Below, in pieces: positions 40,661 through 49,996 of a stretch of 64,000 nucleotides of DNA. Source of the DNA: Candidatus Acidulodesulfobacterium ferriphilum (lineage in GTDB: Bacteria > SZUA-79 > Acidulodesulfobacterales > Acidulodesulfobacteraceae); the NCBI GenBank assembly GCA_004195035.1, contig SGBD01000003.1:124001-188000 (forward strand), read 5' to 3'. The notes under the pieces are model-generated. The model was not told where the DNA came from, made no database searches, and worked only from the letters and a program-made list of their open reading frames with translations. Each line of letters begins with the position of its first letter. Positions within the stretch are counted from its first letter, which is position 1. The translations under genes were made by a program, and so were the position numbers.

Positions 40661-42772
40661 ATGGTTAATTTTATTTTAGGTTTTCACTGCCATCAACCCG
40701 AAGGAAATTTTGATTTCGTTTTTCAAGAGATTCACAAAAAATCGTACAGTCCGCTTATCAGAACCCTTTTAAAATATAATGTAAAGTTTTGTTTTCATGC
40801 CTCGGGGGTATTACTTGAGTGGTTGGGGGAAAATGACCCTGAATTATTAAGCCTAATTGCAAAAGCGGTCAAATCCGATCAAATCGAATTAATGGGCGGC
40901 GGCTATTATGAACCGATACTTGCAATGGTGCCGCAAAAGGACAGGATAGCCCAGCTTGAAATGTTGAGCGAAAGCCTATTCAGGCTTTTCGGGAAATATC
41001 CGCAAGGGGCGTGGATTACGGAAAGAATATGGCAGCCTGACATAATTAAGGATTTAAAAGAAGTTGGTTTAAGTTATGCCTTTTTGGATGATTTTCAATT
41101 TTTTCAGGCAGGTATATCTCCTAACGATATAGATAGTATTTTCAGGACGGAATATGACGGGGCATATCTGGATATATTTCCTATACATGAAAGACTGAGA
41201 TACAAACTCCCCTTCGCAAACCCGGACGAGTCATTAAACGAGGTTTTATATTTAAACGGCAGGATTTCAAACCTTTCCGTGATGTTTGACGACGGCGAAA
41301 AAATGGGGGGATGGCCCGATACTCATGAATGGGTTTACGGCAAAGACGGCAAAGAGGGATGGCTCGATAATTTTATAAAACTGGCAAATAATAGTCATTT
41401 GCCGCTAAAATTTGAGCTTCCTTCAAGTATTTTAAATAATACATCCAAAAGGGTCCCTGTATATTTGCCTATTTCGAGTTACAGGGAAATGGGGGAGTGG
41501 ACACTGCCCGTAGAAAAGAGGCATAATTATGAAATTATAAAGTCGGAAAATCCTTTGGCGCCGTTAGGCGGAGGTATATGGCATAATTTTTTAACAAGGT
41601 ATCCCGAAGCAAATTTACTTCACAAAAGAATGCTGAATTTAAGCTATAAAATCAATTATGCAATTAAAACATACCGTAAAAACCTTAAAGAGGCTTTAAA
41701 CGAGCTTCTAAAGTCTCAGGCTAACGATGCGTACTGGCACGGCGTTTTTGGCGGGATTTATCTTCCCCACCTTAGAAGGGCTGTTCATAAAGCCCTTATC
41801 ACATCTTATTTGCTGTATAAGGAGAAGGTTAAAGAAGGTATGGAAATAGAAATGTATGATTTTGATATGGACGGGGAAAAAGAAATCCAGCTTTCCAATA
41901 ATTGCTGGCTTATCATATATAAGCCGTCTGCAGGCTCTTTTTTGGCGTTAGATTATTTAGGTAAGGGCTTAATTCATTCTCTAAGCGATGTTTTTTGTCT
42001 TCATAACGAGTATGATATTATGAAATTAAAAGAAAATAATTTTAAAAAAGACGGCAAGAACTTAGATAATAATAAAGAAAATAATGAAAATCCTCCGCAA
42101 ACAATCCACAAAGATGTAAAATACCCTTCGGATTTGTCGGAAAAGGATTTAATAATATACCCAGATTTATTGCCGGCATTTGAAATTAAATTTAACGACA
42201 GGCAGATTTACTTTAAGGGCGGGTCGGTTAAAAAGAATAAAGATAAAAAATCCATTACAATTAAAACTTCAGGCTTTCTTAATAATAATCTTAACGATGA
42301 TAATTATAAAAATGATGATGAGATTTTCACAAGTTTAAAGATAGAAATAGGTAAATCTATCGGCTTTTTCATTGATTCTAAATCCATGGCAAGCGGAAAT
42401 TTAGATATAATTATAAGGCTTACGCTTCCCGGCGGAAACGGACCTGCAGTGAATATTACAACCTTCGGGGATATAAAAGGTTTAAGCGATTATTTCAAAA
42501 AAGAATTAAGCGCAGGCGTTGACAGCGCTGTTTATATCAGCGATTCTTTTTGGGGCGGGAATATTATTATCAAACAGCAGGCAGGCGGCAAATTCTCTAA
42601 AAAATATGATTTTGTTTTCAGCCCTATAACCACAATTTCTTTGTCGGAAAGCGGATTTGAAAGGATTTTTCAGGGCATAGAGATTAAATATAGTTTTAAT
42701 TTAGTTATGGAAGAGGTTTTTCGGAGTATAATAATATTAGATATAGAAAAGATTAAAAAGAACAATACCTAA
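40661..42772 (+). CDS. GH57 4-alpha-glucanotransferase (DUF1925/DUF1926)
   Basis: The 703-residue protein opens with FILGFHCHQPEGNFDFV. The nucleophile is Glu121 (GAWITERIWQPD) and the acid Asp210/211 (SVMFDDGEKMGG), as in the Thermococcus litoralis transferase (Glu123, Asp214). The C-terminal half (about 390-700) is the DUF1926 beta-sandwich, here with an Asn/Lys-rich insertion (about 455-485). It rearranges alpha-1,4 glucan chains in glycogen turnover. Confidence 0.87.
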   Translation: MVNFILGFHCHQPEGNFDFVFQEIHKKSYSPLIRTLLKYNVKFCFHASGVLLEWLGENDPELLSLIAKAVKSDQIELMGGGYYEPILAMVPQKDRIAQLEMLSESLFRLFGKYPQGAWITERIWQPDIIKDLKEVGLSYAFLDDFQFFQAGISPNDIDSIFRTEYDGAYLDIFPIHERLRYKLPFANPDESLNEVLYLNGRISNLSVMFDDGEKMGGWPDTHEWVYGKDGKEGWLDNFIKLANNSHLPLKFELPSSILNNTSKRVPVYLPISSYREMGEWTLPVEKRHNYEIIKSENPLAPLGGGIWHNFLTRYPEANLLHKRMLNLSYKINYAIKTYRKNLKEALNELLKSQANDAYWHGVFGGIYLPHLRRAVHKALITSYLLYKEKVKEGMEIEMYDFDMDGEKEIQLSNNCWLIIYKPSAGSFLALDYLGKGLIHSLSDVFCLHNEYDIMKLKENNFKKDGKNLDNNKENNENPPQTIHKDVKYPSDLSEKDLIIYPDLLPAFEIKFNDRQIYFKGGSVKKNKDKKSITIKTSGFLNNNLNDDNYKNDDEIFTSLKIEIGKSIGFFIDSKSMASGNLDIIIRLTLPGGNGPAVNITTFGDIKGLSDYFKKELSAGVDSAVYISDSFWGGNIIIKQQAGGKFSKKYDFVFSPITTISLSESGFERIFQGIEIKYSFNLVMEEVFRSIIILDIEKIKKNNT

Positions 42773-42810
42773 TTGCCGCTCGTCTTTTGCAGACAAAAGA
42801 CGAACGGCAA
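42773..42810. terminator. Strong hairpin after the GH57 genes
   Basis: Arms of 17 bp (42773-42789 and 42794-42810, starting TTGCCG and ending CGGCAA) pair with one mismatch around loop CAGA. It begins at the stop codon of the glucanotransferase gene. No long T-run follows, so it may be an intergenic palindrome or an mRNA-stabilising structure as much as a terminator. Confidence 0.55.
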
Positions 42811-42896
42811 TAACAATTATATAATTTCAAATCACTGTCAGAAACTATTGTAATTGTTTGAACATATTATAAATGCTGGATTATCGCTTCGCTCTC

Positions 42897-42947
42897 GTGC
42901 CTTACGGCACTCGTGAAGTTCCTTTGGAACTTTCCCGCCTTCGCGGG
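42897..42947. repeat. Three consecutive short hairpins upstream of glgA
   Basis: GTGCC/GGCAC (loop TTAC), AAGTTCC/GGAACTT (loop TTT) and CCCGC/GCGGG (loop CTTC) follow each other within 51 bp. The middle hairpin recurs in altered form inside the nucleotidyltransferase gene (30008-30024). This looks like a member of a dispersed palindromic repeat family. Its insertion creates a longer, misleading reading frame in front of glgA. Confidence 0.65.
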
Positions 42948-42980
42948 AATGGCGGGCATAAGAAGGATAAGGCGGGAAAC

Positions 42981-44570
42981 ATGGGACAATTTAATAACGA
43001 AATATGGTTTGTGGGAGCGGAAATGGCGCCCTTGGTTAAGGCCGGCGGTTTAGGCGATGTAATGGGCAGTCTTCCGGGCGTGCTGTTAAAAGCGGATATA
43101 AATGTAAGGGTCGTTATCCCGTATTATAAAAATTTAATCCCGCAAAATCTTATAGAAATTAAAGAAAGCTATCCTGCCGGCAGGGTTAATTTTGGAGAAA
43201 TTCCTTTTGAATTTGGAATTAAAACCGGAATTACAAACGGGGGGATACCCTTGATATTGATAGAGCAGAATCATTTTTTTAATCGCGAAGAAGTTTACGG
43301 TTCCCATGGCGGAATTCAGGGTTATAAGGACAATTTGTGGCGGTTTGCCATGCTTGCCCATGGTGCGGCTTATGCAATGAGGATTTTTGGGATTCCGCTT
43401 ATAATTCACACGCATGATTGGTCCGGCGGTTTTGTTCCCGCCGTTATAAGACAGACATTCGGCGATAAAAAAGTCCGGTTTGCGGGCGCAGGCATATTAA
43501 ATGCAAAGTTAAGCAAACATATAAGCGCGGACGGTTTGAGGCCTGCCGTAATTTTTACCATCCATAACCTCGGGTATCAGGGGGTTTACGGCATCGACGA
43601 TTTTTACGATATTGGAATAGATTTTAGATATAATTCTTCTTCCGCTTATGAACATTTTGGAACCTTAAACAGTTTGAAAGGAGGGATGCTTCTTAGCGAT
43701 TTTGTCACAACCGTCAGCCCCACATACGCAAACGAGATCACGACCCCTGTTTTCGGTTTCGGGCTTGACGGAGAGTTGAAAAATCTTTATAACGACGGTA
43801 AATTAAAGGGAATACTTAACGGAATAGACTTAGATTACTGGAATCCGAAAACCGATAATCTTATACCGCACAATTTGAATTTACAGGAAAATAATTATAA
43901 GCCGAAAGATTACAAGGAGTGGAAAGAGTTTAAACTTAAAAATAAAAAGGCATTATTTTCGGAAGTTTCGCTGCCGCTAAAAATAGGCAGGAACGGCAAG
44001 CCCTTGCCTCTTTTGGGTATTGTAAGCAGGTTTACCGAGGAAAAAGGGATAGATATATTTTTAGATTCGCTTTTTAATTGGGATAATTTTCCGTTTCAGG
44101 TTATCATATTGGGGAGCGGCAAAGATTACATCGAGGGGAAGGCATTATATCTGTCGGAAATATACAGAGATAAGGTTTATTCCCATATAGGCAAATATGA
44201 TGAAGCCTTATCCCATAAAATATACGCCGCATCGGATATTTTTGTTATGCCGTCAAAATTCGAGCCGTGCGGATTGTCCCAAATGATAGCTATGAGATAT
44301 GGCGGCGTCATTGCAGCGGGAGATACCGGCGGGCTTCACGATACGGTTTCGGATATAATGGATACAAATGCAGGGAAACCGTCCGGCATTTTCATTAAAC
44401 ATTTGGACGCAAACGGTGTTTCATGGGCGCTTAATGAGTTGTATAATATTTACATGAGTAATAATGACGAAATATGGGGTAATCTGGTTATTAATTCTGC
44501 AAATAAGCATTTTGGATGGGATAATTCAGCCAAAATTTATGAAAATTTATATTATAATATCATAAAATAG
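42981..44570 (+). CDS. glgA: Glycogen synthase (GT5)
   Basis: The 529-residue protein starts with GAEMAPLVKAGGLGDVMGSL, the ADP-glucose-binding KAGGLGDV at residues 20-27, and has the C-terminal SKFEPCGLSQMIAMRYG and DTGGLHDTV motifs of bacterial glycogen synthases. I chose the ATG at 42981 because the 36 codons before it lie in a palindromic repeat. It closes the glycan locus together with the three GH57 enzymes; no glgC is present here. Confidence 0.94.
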   Translation: MGQFNNEIWFVGAEMAPLVKAGGLGDVMGSLPGVLLKADINVRVVIPYYKNLIPQNLIEIKESYPAGRVNFGEIPFEFGIKTGITNGGIPLILIEQNHFFNREEVYGSHGGIQGYKDNLWRFAMLAHGAAYAMRIFGIPLIIHTHDWSGGFVPAVIRQTFGDKKVRFAGAGILNAKLSKHISADGLRPAVIFTIHNLGYQGVYGIDDFYDIGIDFRYNSSSAYEHFGTLNSLKGGMLLSDFVTTVSPTYANEITTPVFGFGLDGELKNLYNDGKLKGILNGIDLDYWNPKTDNLIPHNLNLQENNYKPKDYKEWKEFKLKNKKALFSEVSLPLKIGRNGKPLPLLGIVSRFTEEKGIDIFLDSLFNWDNFPFQVIILGSGKDYIEGKALYLSEIYRDKVYSHIGKYDEALSHKIYAASDIFVMPSKFEPCGLSQMIAMRYGGVIAAGDTGGLHDTVSDIMDTNAGKPSGIFIKHLDANGVSWALNELYNIYMSNNDEIWGNLVINSANKHFGWDNSAKIYENLYYNIIK

Positions 44571-44615
44571 TTTCTAAATCGGGATTTGGGAGGAAATTAA
44601 ATTGAGGTTTTTGGC

Positions 44616-45992
44616 TTGAACATCCTGTTATTTATTAAAATAGCCGTAATAGCCGTATCATGCATTATTTTAATCGCAATAGCCGTAAAACGACCGGATT
44701 TAGCCGGCTTCTTTGAAAAGGCGGCGCTTTTCGGAATATTTTTATTTGCCCTTTTCATACCTATTAAAGACGGATTTGCCCTGTTCGGCATGGTTACAGC
44801 TATTGTTTTCTTCATCGCATATAAAATTGCAAAGCGGGATGCTTCTATTCCTAAAACAGGTTTTAATATACCTATTCTGGTTTATACGGGTATCTGCGCG
44901 GCTTCTTTTTTATGGACATACAGCATGAAAGACAGCATTAACGAAGGCGGCGAAATAATTTATTTTGTCCTGTTCTTTTTTGCGGCGGCAACTTTATTGA
45001 ACGCAAAAAAAAGAATAAATTTTATGGTTTATACATTTACATTTTCAATAAGCATTGCTATAATTTACGGTTTTTTTCAGGGAATTTTTATAAACGCTAT
45101 TCATTCGCCAAACAGATTAACGGGGCTTATAGGCAACTGGACAGGCTTTCCGGTTCAGGTTTCCTATGGTTTAGTTGTTATAATGGCATATTATTTGATA
45201 AATTTTAAAAAACAAAACAAAAGGACATGTGCTTTTTTGTTCTGGATATTAATATCGGCGGCAGGATTTTTCGATATAGTATTTTCTAAGGCAAGATCCG
45301 CATGGATAGGGATTATACCGGCCGTTTTTGTTCTGATGTATTTAAGGTCGAAAAGACTTTTTTGGGCAGCTTTGGTTTTGCTTTTAGTGTTAAATATCGG
45401 AATGTTTTCCGTTTCAAAAACATTTAAAAGCAGAATGCTGGCGATGTTTAATCCAAAAATTTATAAAATGGAATTAAAAAATCACGGAGATATAGAAAGC
45501 CATCTTGCTCTAATAAAATCCGCATGGGCTGTTTTTAAAAGATTTCCTTTAACAGGTGTAGGAGTCGGGGCGTTCTCAAAATATTTTGACGAGCATAAAG
45601 GGGTTCATTTCCCATGGTATTATAACCCTGAGACGGGAGAAAAAATTTACGACCTGTATGATAACTGGCCCGAAAACGGCTATATGCAAACCTTAGCCGA
45701 AACAGGGTTGTTTAGCTTTCTGGCATTGATGTGGCTTTTTTTTCTTGCATTAAAGCAGCCGGTTAAACTTTTCAGGAGTACGGATGACGAATTTAAACGA
45801 AAAATAGCCGCATTGACCCTGGGAGTAAGTATTGTTTTTTACGGTTCTTTTGCGGGGGTTTCCAATATGTCTAACGACCAGCTTGCCAACCTCTGGCTTT
45901 TTTTCTTAGCTTTATTTGCGGCAGTAAATTTAATGCCTGGGGTAATACCAAAATCAAAAGATTTTCAAAACCAAAACGATGTTATCTCATAG
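44616..45992 (+). CDS. O-antigen ligase/polymerase-like membrane protein
   Basis: The 458-residue protein has about 11-12 membrane helices and the Wzy_C/WaaL-type periplasmic loop (about 285-350: SAWAVFKRFPLTGVGVGAFS, then ENGYMQTLAETGLF). It probably polymerises or ligates an exported polysaccharide. The start is TTG, preceded by GAGG at 8 bases. It overlaps the next gene by 14 bp. Confidence 0.85.
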   Translation: MNILLFIKIAVIAVSCIILIAIAVKRPDLAGFFEKAALFGIFLFALFIPIKDGFALFGMVTAIVFFIAYKIAKRDASIPKTGFNIPILVYTGICAASFLWTYSMKDSINEGGEIIYFVLFFFAAATLLNAKKRINFMVYTFTFSISIAIIYGFFQGIFINAIHSPNRLTGLIGNWTGFPVQVSYGLVVIMAYYLINFKKQNKRTCAFLFWILISAAGFFDIVFSKARSAWIGIIPAVFVLMYLRSKRLFWAALVLLLVLNIGMFSVSKTFKSRMLAMFNPKIYKMELKNHGDIESHLALIKSAWAVFKRFPLTGVGVGAFSKYFDEHKGVHFPWYYNPETGEKIYDLYDNWPENGYMQTLAETGLFSFLALMWLFFLALKQPVKLFRSTDDEFKRKIAALTLGVSIVFYGSFAGVSNMSNDQLANLWLFFLALFAAVNLMPGVIPKSKDFQNQNDVIS

Positions 45993-47361
45993 AAGTAAAA
46001 TCCTTGCGCAATATCTTTATGTTTTATCCGTTATCTTTGTGTGCGGAAGTTTTTTCCTTGCATTTATAACTTATGATACGATAAGTCCTTTAATTATCGG
46101 TTATAAGTTATATGGTATAACGGATTATATCTGGCTTTTGATCCCTACCTGTATTATTTTATATCTACTCCTTTTTGCCTTTGGAATGTATTTGAACTTA
46201 AATATTAAGAATTTTAAATCCGATGCCGTAAAGCTTTTAGAGATAACGGTTATAGCGATATTTTTAATTTACGCAATTTTATTTATGTTTAAGATAACAT
46301 ATATTTCAAGGCTTTTTATAGGATATTTTGCGGTTTATTCATTTTTATCGCTTGTTTTGGCGGATTACATAGGAAGGAAACTTGCAAAAGGCCTAAAAAG
46401 GCGCGGTTATTCCATTAGAAATATTCTTCTTGTAAGCGGCGATGGCAGTAATTTTAATGCCGATGTTAAAGAAACGATTGCATCGCAGGAGTACCTCGGG
46501 ATAAAATTGGTCAAAGAAATAAACAAGGGGGATTTAAATGAGCTGGGGGATTTTGTTTTAAATAATCCGATAGATGAGGTTATATTTGACATTAAGGGCA
46601 ATGAATTAAGCGGTATTAAGGATACGATACTTTTCTTAGAGGAAAAGGGGATAACGGTTAAAATATTAACCAATTTTATTCCATTTAAAAATTCTAAGGT
46701 TTCCTTTGAAAAATTAGGCGGCTTTCCCATTATTTCCTTTTACACGTCTCCGGAGGACGATATACGGCTTTTTGCAAAAAGGGTATTAGATATCGCCGGT
46801 TCGATTATTGCCGTAACAATATTTTTTATACCAGCCGTCATTATAGCAGTTTTAATTAAACTAACATCTGACGGCAAGGTGTTATATAAGAGCAAAAGGG
46901 TCGGTAAAAACGGAAGGCTGTTTACATTTTATAAGTTTAGAACGATGTATGCGGGAAGCGATGAACTGAGGGAAGAGCTTATAAAAAAGTATAGCAGGGA
47001 CGGAATAGAGATTAAGATTAAAAATGACCCGAGGCTTACAAAGATAGGCTGGTTTTTACGAAAAACCAGCCTTGATGAACTCCCCCAATTTTATAATGTA
47101 TTACGGGGCGATATGAGCCTTGTCGGTCCCCGCCCGCCGATGCCCGACGAGGTTAAAAAATATTCGATAAAGCAGAGGCGGAGAATTTCTATGAAGCCCG
47201 GAATCACCTGTCTCTGGCAGATTAGCGGAAGAAGCGAGCTAAGTTTTAACGACAGGGTTGAGCTGGACTTAAAATACATCGATAACTGGTCGTTGAAACT
47301 TGATTTTATAATTCTTTTGAAAACGGTTCCCGCCGTTTTGTTTGCTAAAGGGGCATTATGA
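45979..47361 (+). CDS. Undecaprenyl-phosphate sugar phosphotransferase (WbaP/EpsL type)
   Basis: The 460-residue protein has five N-terminal membrane helices, a nucleotide-binding-like middle domain, and a C-terminal bacterial sugar transferase domain (about 265-460). The latter shows SKRVGKNGRLFTFYKFRTM, RKTSLDELPQFYNVLRGDM, LVGPRPP and KPGITCLWQISGRS. It starts lipid-linked polysaccharide synthesis by transferring a sugar-1-phosphate to undecaprenyl phosphate. It forms a unit with the ligase-like gene. Confidence 0.93.
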   Translation: MLSHRSKILAQYLYVLSVIFVCGSFFLAFITYDTISPLIIGYKLYGITDYIWLLIPTCIILYLLLFAFGMYLNLNIKNFKSDAVKLLEITVIAIFLIYAILFMFKITYISRLFIGYFAVYSFLSLVLADYIGRKLAKGLKRRGYSIRNILLVSGDGSNFNADVKETIASQEYLGIKLVKEINKGDLNELGDFVLNNPIDEVIFDIKGNELSGIKDTILFLEEKGITVKILTNFIPFKNSKVSFEKLGGFPIISFYTSPEDDIRLFAKRVLDIAGSIIAVTIFFIPAVIIAVLIKLTSDGKVLYKSKRVGKNGRLFTFYKFRTMYAGSDELREELIKKYSRDGIEIKIKNDPRLTKIGWFLRKTSLDELPQFYNVLRGDMSLVGPRPPMPDEVKKYSIKQRRRISMKPGITCLWQISGRSELSFNDRVELDLKYIDNWSLKLDFIILLKTVPAVLFAKGAL

Positions 47362-48899
47362 AATACGGCAATAAAGCTTTTGCAAATCTTTTTCTTTTAA
47401 TTGCGTTTTTTCTTTTTATCGGCACTTTTTTAATCAATATATCAAGTATCTGGATATATATACTTCAAAGGGCATCGGAGGCTGCGTTGATTGGCGGGAT
47501 TGCGGACTGGTTTGCGGTTACCGCCCTTTTTAAGCATCCGTTTAATCTTCGCATTCCTCATACCAATATTATCGAAAACAACAAGGAAAGGCTTATAAAT
47601 ACGGTAAGCAATATGGTTAACGATACATGGCTCGGAAAAAATTTTCTTGGCGCGGAGATAAATAAAATAGATTTTTATGGCATTATTATAAAAATCATAG
47701 AAAAAGATAAATATAACAAAAAAATAAGATTTTATTCACGGAAATATCTTATTAAATTTTTAAAATATGTGAAAACCGATAAATTTAATAAATTTGTAAA
47801 CGGCAAAATCGGTGAGGCTTTAGATGAAAATTTATCGGAAAGGATTGTGAACGGTATAACATTATTTGTGAAAGGCGGTGATTTCGATAAAACTTACGGC
47901 ATATTAGCGGGTTATATTAAAAATTATGCAGCCAAATATGAAACGAAGGACATCACAAAAAAGATTATAGAATTGTCATCTTTGGAAATAATGAATTCGA
48001 TAAAAATTTCAGGAAAAAGATTAATAAATGATAATTTTGATAACGCCATAATAAATTTGTGTGATTTTGCAAATATAACCATAGACAAAAACGAATCCTC
48101 TTTGAAAAAGCAGATAAGGGAAGTGATTGAAAAATATAAAGACGATTCGGTTATAAAAAAGATTTTTATATTTGTTGCACGGGAGACGAATGTTTTGGAT
48201 GTGGAACTTTTATCGAATGAAATTATAGCAAAAATAAAGAATTTTATTAATGAAATAAGAAATGATCCCTTAAATGATATAAGATTGAATATAAAGGATT
48301 ATGCCTTAAGTATTTTGGACAACCTGGATGAAGAGGTTAAGCATCAAGTATTAAATAATATTGAAACGATTATTCATAAAAATTCCGATAACTTAAGAGA
48401 TTATCTCTTAAGTTATTTAGATAAGGCATCAGGAAAGAGATTTATTAAAAACCGGCTGTTAAGTTTTATAAAGTCCGATGGAAATAATATTATGAGCCAA
48501 TTTAACGAACCAATCAAAAATGGGCTTATGACGGCAGGCTTGAACACAGTTAAGGCAATAATAGAAAATAATAAGTCATACATACTTAATAAAAATTTAT
48601 TTAAAGAAAAATTTGATTACGGAATAAGCTTAATTCGGGATGAGATTTCAGAGAAAAGCGGCGAGATAAATAGTTTTTTTAGGAGAAATACCGTCTATGC
48701 AATGAAGCTTAACCATTCCATAATCGGAAAACTAGTAAAAAGGTATTTAGAAAGTTTGGACCATAAAAAATTGGTCGGTCAAATAGAATCCAAAATCGGA
48801 AATGATTTGCAATATATAAGGATAAACGGAGCATTAGTAGGTTCCATTGTGGGCATACTTATTGCGCTTATCGGCTTGTTTTTGAAAAGCGTCAGGTAA
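47358..48899 (+). CDS. DUF445-family membrane protein
   Basis: The 513-residue protein opens with a membrane helix (NLFLLIAFFLFIGTFLI) and the DUF445 hallmark AALIGGIADWFAVTALFKHP. A long helical charged middle follows, and a C-terminal helix (GSIVGILIALIGLFL). It overlaps the transferase gene by 4 bp (ATGA). The family is envelope-associated, with unknown molecular role. Confidence 0.88.
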   Translation: MKYGNKAFANLFLLIAFFLFIGTFLINISSIWIYILQRASEAALIGGIADWFAVTALFKHPFNLRIPHTNIIENNKERLINTVSNMVNDTWLGKNFLGAEINKIDFYGIIIKIIEKDKYNKKIRFYSRKYLIKFLKYVKTDKFNKFVNGKIGEALDENLSERIVNGITLFVKGGDFDKTYGILAGYIKNYAAKYETKDITKKIIELSSLEIMNSIKISGKRLINDNFDNAIINLCDFANITIDKNESSLKKQIREVIEKYKDDSVIKKIFIFVARETNVLDVELLSNEIIAKIKNFINEIRNDPLNDIRLNIKDYALSILDNLDEEVKHQVLNNIETIIHKNSDNLRDYLLSYLDKASGKRFIKNRLLSFIKSDGNNIMSQFNEPIKNGLMTAGLNTVKAIIENNKSYILNKNLFKEKFDYGISLIRDEISEKSGEINSFFRRNTVYAMKLNHSIIGKLVKRYLESLDHKKLVGQIESKIGNDLQYIRINGALVGSIVGILIALIGLFLKSVR

Positions 48900-48974
48900 A
48901 GTGTCATGGTTCGGAAAAATTATGATATAATATAATGCACTTTGCATCAAAAATCTTTAACGAGGTTTAGAATT

Positions 48975-49733
48975 ATGTCTATATTTAAACGGAATAAGGT
49001 GGCGGTAATCCGCTATTCAGGCGCTATTACATCGCAAAGCGTATCGCCTTATATTAATATTTTTAAAAAGATAGAAAAGATTAAATCCATAAAAGGAATA
49101 ATATTTATAATAGACAGCCCCGGCGGCAGCGCCATACATTCGGAGCTTTTATATTTCGCAATTAAAAGGCTTCAAGAAAAGGGCAAAAAGCTTTACGGCT
49201 ATCTTGAAGTTTCTGCTTCGGGCGGTTATATGATTGCCTGCGCTTTAGAAAGACTGTACGCCCCTTCCTCGGCTATTATAGGTTCCATCGGCGTTATAAG
49301 TATGAAGCCTGTGTTAAAAGATATACTGGAAAAGTTAGGTATTGGTTATGAAGTGATAAAAAAGGGAAAACACAAGGATATGTGGCTTTTTACAAGAAAA
49401 TATTCGGACGAGGAAAGAGCGAGCATTGACGAACTTCAGGAGGATATTTATACGCGCTTCATTGAAATAGTGTCGGGCGGGAGAAAAATTCCTCAGGAGG
49501 ATATTTTAAAACTTGCAACGGGTGAGCTATTTTCATCCAAAAAATCCCTTGCAAACAAATTAATCGATGAAATATCGGACTTCGATAAAGCCCTTGAAGA
49601 CCTTTGTAAAGAGGTTAATGTCGATCCATCTAGAACCGTTTATATGAGCATAAAAAAACCGTTTTTTCAAAGAATAATAGGCGGCTCCATCCTTAATGCG
49701 ATAGAAGATATATATTACAGGGCGATATATTAG
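48975..49733 (+). CDS. sppA: SppA-like S49 peptidase, compact form
   Basis: The 252-residue protein is a minimal S49 peptidase. The nucleophile is Ser82 (EVSASGGYMIACA) and the likely base Lys134 (KKGKHKDMW), with IIDSPGGSAIHS for the oxyanion region. It has no membrane anchor or signal peptide, unlike standard SppA, so it may be cytoplasmic and act as a multimer. I chose the ATG at 48975, with GAGG upstream, over an earlier ATG 11 codons before. Confidence 0.85.
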   Translation: MSIFKRNKVAVIRYSGAITSQSVSPYINIFKKIEKIKSIKGIIFIIDSPGGSAIHSELLYFAIKRLQEKGKKLYGYLEVSASGGYMIACALERLYAPSSAIIGSIGVISMKPVLKDILEKLGIGYEVIKKGKHKDMWLFTRKYSDEERASIDELQEDIYTRFIEIVSGGRKIPQEDILKLATGELFSSKKSLANKLIDEISDFDKALEDLCKEVNVDPSRTVYMSIKKPFFQRIIGGSILNAIEDIYYRAIY

Positions 49734-49996
49734 CCAACCGCAAGAAGTTTTATCCGCTGCCGGAAACCATAAAATCTGTTTACTTTTTTAAAAAATAATA
49801 TTATAATAACTGAAATTTTTTTAAACCTTTTTAGTTTTAACCCGAAAAAATACCTTAAACATTAAATTTGCGTATAATTAAAGCGATACTTAAAAATAAA
49901 ACACCTGTTTAACTTTTTTAAATAAATTTATTTATTAAAAAAATATTGATAACTTTTTGCAATAATATTAATATTTAATCAGGAGGAAATTAATTT

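Noticed and set aside
42873-42980. An N-terminal extension of glgA by 36 codons
   Set aside because: The extension is encoded by a cluster of short palindromes, and the conserved glycogen synthase N-terminus begins directly after the ATG at 42981.
49734-49996. A small gene or RNA in the gap before aconitase
   Set aside because: The stretch is AT-rich with no open frame having a ribosome-binding site and no stable hairpin that I could find.
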